Positions 59,504-64,000 of a DNA stretch of 64,000 bases are shown piece after piece (position 1 is the stretch's first letter; each line of letters begins with the position of its first letter). Both the position numbers and the translations under genes were made by a program. Origin of the DNA: Prevotellaceae bacterium UBA4301. GTDB lineage: Bacteria > Bacteroidota > Bacteroidia > Bacteroidales > Bacteroidaceae. Under the pieces are notes generated by a model, which had not been told where the DNA came from, did no database searches, and saw only the letters and a list, made by a program, of their open reading frames with translations. The DNA is taken from assembly GCA_002395775.1 (NCBI GenBank), contig DGUV01000075.1, positions 45,896-109,895 of the forward strand, read 5' to 3'.

Positions 59504-62500
59504 TTATTCGGTCTTGCCGAGTATGATGTTCACGAGGGCCGTTACGTCAGCGATAGACCTACTGCCATCGTTATTCACATCGGCAGCCTTGAAGTCGTAG
59601 TCGTCAGGATTATTCTCCTCCGTAACCTTGCCCAGAATGATATTCACCAGCGCAGTAACGTCAGCAATACTCTGCTTGCCATCGCGGTTCACATCACCCT
59701 TCAGGGTCTCATCGGAAGCAACCTTCTTGTAAAGTTGGATGGCCTCCTGACCTGCATCCTTGTAATAACGGAAACGAGCCTGATCAGTCGCCTTGTTGAA
59801 TCGGAGTGACATCGTGCTTCCTTCAAATGCAGCACTGATGACCGCATTACCTTCTTCATCAATGCTGAATGTATGCGTATAAGTTTCAGCATCTTCAGTC
59901 TGCTTCAGTCCGTTGCTATTTGATGAAACACCAATGTATTGTCCGCTCTTGCTCTTCAAAGTTCCGGCAGTTACGTCAATAGTGAAGGTGGCAGCATCAA
60001 CCTCGGTTGAAGAAGGAATAACATTGCCATTAATCTCAACGCCAATCGTATTGCTTGTGGCATCAAGCGTTTCAAGACCGCCATTGAAAGCAACCAAAGC
60101 ACCCTCGTATACAATCAAGTACTCACCATCGGTCAGGTCGGCAGAAGAAGTTACCTTTTTATAATCACCAGCCTTAACAACAATCTCGGTAAACGTAGCC
60201 GAAACAGTTACAGGCTCAGCAGGCATTACAAATGTATTGTCTTCTACCTCAACTGAGGTGCCGCTTTCTGTGGTAACAGTCCAAGCACCAAAGACATAAT
60301 TTTCTGCAGGAGTAGCAGTCAGCGTAACAGTTGCACCTTCAGCAGCTTCAGCCTTATCAGCGGTTACTGTACCATTGGTGATGTTCTCGCCAATATGAAC
60401 AGCATATTTAGCGGCATACTTGGCAAGTACAATGTTACCAAGAGCCACATTTCCAGAAGACTTCTCGGTGTAAACCCACTTGATGTAACGAACATCGGCA
60501 GCAATATCAAATTCCTCGGATTGGATATCGCCCAGTTCGGTATATGTCTTAAGGTCTGTGTAAGTAACACCATCTACAGAGGTTTGAACCTTGAAGGTAC
60601 CACCTGAGAAACTATTGCCCTTGATGTCGAAACTAAGCGTACCAGGCTGCCCGTTGAACTTCAATACCAATTCATCACCTGTCCCATCAAACTTCATAGC
60701 GGGAGAAGAACCATAGGTTCCGAGTCCGCCCTGTGTCAAACCTATCGGTAGCGTACCTGATCCATTCCCGTCATATTCAAATGGCAGTGTTGCATAATCT
60801 ACAACAAAGTGCCCCTGAGTTACAGTAATGTCCTTCGTCACATCACCATAGGTAAGAGTGATGATAGCAGTACGGTCTTCTGTTCCCTCATTAGCAGTGG
60901 TAGTGAAGGTTATAGCAGCAGCATCCACTACAATGTTGCTGATCCACTCGGCATCGGTACTAGCCTCGAGAGCTGAACCTGTAACGGGGTTCTCAATCGA
61001 ATAAGTTATTGCGCCAGAGGTGGCATCGTATGCAAGAGTTACATCAGAAGCATTGATAACGGGGTCTGTATTTACTGGGCGGTTAAGAGAAACCAATTGA
61101 TTGTCTGAGTCAAACTCATAAGTAGAGTTGTACTTCTTCAGATTTCCATAGATAACAACAACGTCGCCCACCTGAATATCATCGGCAGAAGTAAAGTTTT
61201 CACCATTGTAGCTCTTTCCACGATAAGCCTGCAGTTGGTCTGCAGTGGTAGTTCCGTCAGCTGAAATATTGTAAGAAATGTTTCCGTACTTAGAATTATA
61301 AGCAGTTACAATCTCTGATACAATACCAGTTGCATATACGCCTGTAACGCCAGCATTTGCATCTATGGCTGCGCGAGCCTGAGCTACAGTATAAGGATTC
61401 TCCGCCGATGCACCAGGAGCATTGGGGTCAACAACAGTCAGCGTGTAACTTGCAGACCCAGGGAGATAGGTATCGTTGCCAGCAAAAGAGGCAGTGATGG
61501 TTGTTGTGCCTGTAGCGTCTGCAACAAGTGTCACAGAACCATTTTCATCTACTGTCGCAAGATCTGTATTGCTGCTTTCATAGGTAACAGCAAGGCTGTT
61601 GGGGTTGGTCAGAGTGGGAGCTGTGAAGCTCTCACCAAGGTTAATGGTATATTCTGTGGTTTCGTATGCGAGGCCAGCTTCCTGCTTTTCGCTCTTCTGA
61701 ACCACCACATTCTGAGGATTGGCAATCTGTGCTACATCAAAGCAACCGATGTTGCCTTCAAGGGTGAGTGCGTCACCTACAGCATATACTACATCTGATG
61801 AAATGCCACGAACAACAATAGTTGCCCCGTTTTGTTCGATCGTCGTATTTGGACTCTCGATAGCAGTAACCGTTGCATCTACAATCTTTACAAACTTACC
61901 TTGAGGAGCATTATCTGCATTAATCTCCGCAATAGTCATCACAGTAGAAGTGACACTGTTGCCAGAAGATAATACGTTGACCGTTGGATTAGTTATCTCA
62001 AGCAAACCACGATAAGTACTCAATGTGCCACTGACGGTAATTTCATCACCGACAGTAAGACTTGCACCATACACGCAAATGGCAGCAGTAGCATCCTGAA
62101 TATAGCCTGTGGTGCCAACACAACTGGTTACAATACCCTTTGTAAAGACATCACCTGTTTCTTGTTCACGTACATCAGCAATAGACGAAGGAAGCTCAAT
62201 TGTGTAAGTGGCAGAAGCAACCTGACTGTCATTATAATCAGTCTTTGTCGCTTTTGCCTGAATGGTTGTAGTCTCACTTACACTAATGGCTGCCATGTAA
62301 TTGGTCCAAGTGGCACCATTGTCTGTACTATATTGAATAGCAGCTCCCTCGGTAGAGCAACTGATAGTCACACTCTGGGCTTCTACGTAGATGCCACCTT
62401 CAGGATTGAATACTGGTGTGGCAACAGTAGGAGTTCCACCTGTAGTATAAGTCATTACTATACTTGAAATACGAACCTGACTACCACCTGTAAGCTGATT

Positions 62501-62914
62501 GTTTTTGATTGTAAAGGACGAAGCTCCAATTTCATATACTCCATCAGAAGCGGTTACTTCATCTCCGTTGACCAAAACTGTTGCATTACTATAATTTGCG
62601 CCAGTAAAAGTAATAGCAATTGACTGAATCGTGATGTTCTCGTTAAGCGATGTTACTGTAAATCCATTACCATTAACATACAAACGTATGGAACCATCTT
62701 TGTTAAGTCCTGGCAAGTTTGAGCCAGAACCTTTTATGGCAGTTACATTCCAATCGGTTGCACTAAGACCCAACGATTCAGCATTATTGCTTTCCGTCAT
62801 ATTGGTAGTAGAACCAGAATACTTTAGCGTGACCTCTTCTGCCCACGCATTAGTGACTCCGAGCATCATCAGGAGCATGAGGAGCCACGATTTGAATTGT
62901 AATTTTTTGATCAT
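59504..62914 (-). CDS. Multidomain surface protein with C-terminal dockerin-like repeats
   Basis: 1136 residues from 62914: signal peptide ending 'LGVTNAWAE'; beta-rich N-terminal domain; chitobiase-C-like Ig (about 155-220); DUF6359/OB-like (about 225-345); bacterial Ig (about 415-495, 'GTTTITASFAGNDTYLPGSA'); second DUF6359-like (about 500-605); BACON-like (about 620-700); a 'YATLPFEYDG' domain shared with the protein at 1-960; an InlB-like repeat; and at the end two EF-hand-like repeats ('KGDVNRDGKQSIADVTALVN' and 'AADVNNDGSRSIADVTALVN') spaced as in type I dockerin. No catalytic domain seen. Dockerins dock to cohesins, but in Prevotella similar tails lack known cohesin partners. Confidence 0.85.
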   Translation of the reverse strand: MIKKLQFKSWLLMLLMMLGVTNAWAEEVTLKYSGSTTNMTESNNAESLGLSATDWNVTAIKGSGSNLPGLNKDGSIRLYVNGNGFTVTSLNENITIQSIAITFTGANYSNATVLVNGDEVTASDGVYEIGASSFTIKNNQLTGGSQVRISSIVMTYTTGGTPTVATPVFNPEGGIYVEAQSVTISCSTEGAAIQYSTDNGATWTNYMAAISVSETTTIQAKATKTDYNDSQVASATYTIELPSSIADVREQETGDVFTKGIVTSCVGTTGYIQDATAAICVYGASLTVGDEITVSGTLSTYRGLLEITNPTVNVLSSGNSVTSTVMTIAEINADNAPQGKFVKIVDATVTAIESPNTTIEQNGATIVVRGISSDVVYAVGDALTLEGNIGCFDVAQIANPQNVVVQKSEKQEAGLAYETTEYTINLGESFTAPTLTNPNSLAVTYESSNTDLATVDENGSVTLVADATGTTTITASFAGNDTYLPGSASYTLTVVDPNAPGASAENPYTVAQARAAIDANAGVTGVYATGIVSEIVTAYNSKYGNISYNISADGTTTADQLQAYRGKSYNGENFTSADDIQVGDVVVIYGNLKKYNSTYEFDSDNQLVSLNRPVNTDPVINASDVTLAYDATSGAITYSIENPVTGSALEASTDAEWISNIVVDAAAITFTTTANEGTEDRTAIITLTYGDVTKDITVTQGHFVVDYATLPFEYDGNGSGTLPIGLTQGGLGTYGSSPAMKFDGTGDELVLKFNGQPGTLSFDIKGNSFSGGTFKVQTSVDGVTYTDLKTYTELGDIQSEEFDIAADVRYIKWVYTEKSSGNVALGNIVLAKYAAKYAVHIGENITNGTVTADKAEAAEGATVTLTATPAENYVFGAWTVTTESGTSVEVEDNTFVMPAEPVTVSATFTEIVVKAGDYKKVTSSADLTDGEYLIVYEGALVAFNGGLETLDATSNTIGVEINGNVIPSSTEVDAATFTIDVTAGTLKSKSGQYIGVSSNSNGLKQTEDAETYTHTFSIDEEGNAVISAAFEGSTMSLRFNKATDQARFRYYKDAGQEAIQLYKKVASDETLKGDVNRDGKQSIADVTALVNIILGKVTEENNPDDYDFKAADVNNDGSRSIADVTALVNIILGKTE

Positions 62915-63107
62915 AGTTGTTTGTTTTATGTTAATTATATTTTCGTTATACGCATTTGGCCACAAAGTTACGACTTTTAATTATAAATTAAAAATTATAA
63001 ACGAGAAATGATGCCAACAGGGCGAAAATAGCATCAAGATGAGGGGAAAAACGCGCGAAACTGAGGGCACATGCGGAGGCCGTACACTGGCAACAAGGCA
63101 AAAAGAG

Positions 63108-63142
63108 AGCGCCACAGCCTGTGGGGCGTGGCGCTCTCGGGA
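63108..63142 (-). terminator. Terminator of the ribosomal protein operon
   Basis: Stem GAGAGCGCCAC / GTGGCGCTCTC with an inner CAGCCTGTGGGGC loop, followed on the minus strand by CTTTTTG. It is 20 bases after the rplQ stop. Bases 62915-63107 hold no gene. Confidence 0.85.
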
Positions 63143-63161
63143 ATATGGTAAGACTTGCGGC

Positions 63162-63668
63162 TTACTCTGCAGTCTCGGCAGCGGGAGCTTCCTCGGCAGG
63201 AGCCTCGGTGGCCTCTGCTACGGGTGCTTCGGCTGCAGGAGCCTCGGCGGCCGTCGACTTCTTGGAGCGACGGGTGCGACGGGTCTTCTTCTGCGTCTTG
63301 AGCATGTTCTCGTCGAAGTCAACGAGCTCGATGAAGCAGGTGGCGGCAGCATCGCCCTGGCGGAAGCCAGTCTTGATGATGCGGGTGTAGCCACCGGGAC
63401 GCTCGGCCACCTTCTCAGAGATGACCTGGAAGAGTTCGGTGACGGCGAACTTGTTCTGCAGGTAGCTGAAGACAAGACGGCGGTTGGCCGTGGTGTCCTG
63501 CTTCGAGCGGTTGATCAGGGGCTCGACGTACTTGCGCAGAGCCTTTGCCTTGGCCACAGTGGTGTTGATTCGCTTGTGCATGATGAGCGAAATGGCCATG
63601 TTGGCGAGCATCGCGTTGCGGTGCGATGCGGTGCGGCTAAGATGGTTGAATTTCTTATTATGTCTCAT
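63162..63668 (-). CDS. rplQ: 50S ribosomal protein L17
   Basis: A 168-residue protein starting '[20 protein letters not shown]', with the L17 core '[20 protein letters not shown]' and '[20 protein letters not shown]'. The C-terminal ~45 residues are Ala/Glu/Pro-rich ('[17 protein letters not shown]'), an extension usual in Bacteroidetes. It follows rpoA by 8 bases, the normal order at the end of the alpha operon. Confidence 0.95.
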   Translation of the reverse strand: MRHNKKFNHLSRTASHRNAMLANMAISLIMHKRINTTVAKAKALRKYVEPLINRSKQDTTANRRLVFSYLQNKFAVTELFQVISEKVAERPGGYTRIIKTGFRQGDAAATCFIELVDFDENMLKTQKKTRRTRRSKKSTAAEAPAAEAPVAEATEAPAEEAPAAETAE

Positions 63669-63676
63669 TGTCTTGT

Positions 63677-64000
63677 TTAATCTTTGTCGAGTTTATACTT
63701 AGAGATGTCGGTCCCGAAGGAGAGGTTGAGGCGTTCGAACATGTCGTCGAGCTCCATGAGTGACTTCTTACCGAAGTTGCGGAACTTCAGCAGGTCGGTC
63801 TTCTGGAACTGTACGAGGTCGCCGAGCGTATCGACGTTGGCGGCCTTGAGACAGTTGAGGGCGCGCACGCTGAGGTCCATGTCGGTGAGCTTGGTCTTCA
63901 GGAGCTGGCGCATGTGCAGAACTTCCTCGTCGAACTCTTCGTTGCCTTCGCCATCGTTGTTCTCCAGAGTGATCTTCTCGTCGGAGAAGAGCATGAAGTG
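63677..64000 (-). CDS. rpoA: RNA polymerase alpha subunit, C-terminal part
   Basis: The frame continues beyond the window's right edge. Visible: an acidic linker ('[14 protein letters not shown]') and the alpha C-terminal domain with '[20 protein letters not shown]' and '[17 protein letters not shown]', which contacts UP elements and activators. The end '[12 protein letters not shown]' precedes rplQ by 8 bases. Confidence 0.95.
   Translation of the reverse strand, partial: HFMLFSDEKITLENNDGEGNEEFDEEVLHMRQLLKTKLTDMDLSVRALNCLKAANVDTLGDLVQFQKTDLLKFRNFGKKSLMELDDMFERLNLSFGTDISKYKLDKD

Overview
The window reads as a chromosome segment of a Bacteroidales bacterium close to Prevotella (Prevotella/Segatella/Xylanibacter type). 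Support comes from TAnnTTTG -7 promoter boxes with TTTG about 20 bp upstream, Bacteroidetes-type lipoproteins, a TonB receptor, NigD-like, GH115 and CotH proteins, and secreted proteins ending in the 'GIYIVNGKK' type of tail. There is no rRNA, tRNA, CRISPR array or complete insertion sequence that I can see.

Layout. 1-7000: a secreted protein cut by the window edge, a YoeB-type toxin-antitoxin pair, a GxxExxY gene between two ~202-bp direct repeats, lpxH, a four-helix-bundle (23S-IVS type) gene between repeat arrays, an Fe-S assembly factor, radC and a glycosyltransferase. 7000-15100: peptidase M3, efp, rpmH, a PASTA-rluD-ddl-acyltransferase run and a NigD-like lipoprotein. 15000-24300: flavodoxin, mnmA, Na/Pi transporter, a TPP-riboswitch operon (TonB receptor plus PnuT thiamine permease), glutathione peroxidase and a lipoprotein. 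24300-30700: BASS symporter, a PreT-PreA-like fusion and an etfB-etfA-acyl-CoA dehydrogenase operon. 31000-40500: lipoprotein, B3/B4 protein, a hemicellulose/pectin group (GH115, tandem SGNH esterase, CotH) and xth. 40500-46200: an AT-rich accessory island of Rhs-core fragments joined to signal peptides or membrane segments, with small exported or immunity-like proteins. 46300-64000: PNPOx protein, SMR exporter, a large papain-family surface protein, queA, a zinc metalloprotease, wzc/wza capsule genes, rlpA, a dockerin-tailed surface protein and the rplQ/rpoA end of the ribosomal operon.

The most unusual content is in the repeats. (i) A family of GC-rich paired palindromes (two inverted ~35-nt arms, each itself a hairpin, total about 64-142 nt) lies between genes and also inside conserved genes without breaking the frame: once in mnmA and twice in queA, with single arms in pnuT, the thiamine receptor and the radC leader. 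(ii) Upstream of mnmA and of etfB the local promoter is duplicated or triplicated, and each extra copy is followed by the same palindromic linker starting exactly at the -7 box. (iii) TTAACTCC-bordered mini-hairpins keep pairing although stem sequences differ. (iv) Three intergenic arrays have exact periods of 21, 22 and 23 bp, unrelated in sequence but alike in design. (v) A ~202-bp multibranched repeat occurs twice around the GxxExxY gene. I regard (i) and (ii) as the best candidates for undescribed biology.

Gene starts were moved from the longest reading frame where signal peptides, family N-termini or overlaps with neighbours argued for it. Functions rest on motif recognition by eye, with no database search.
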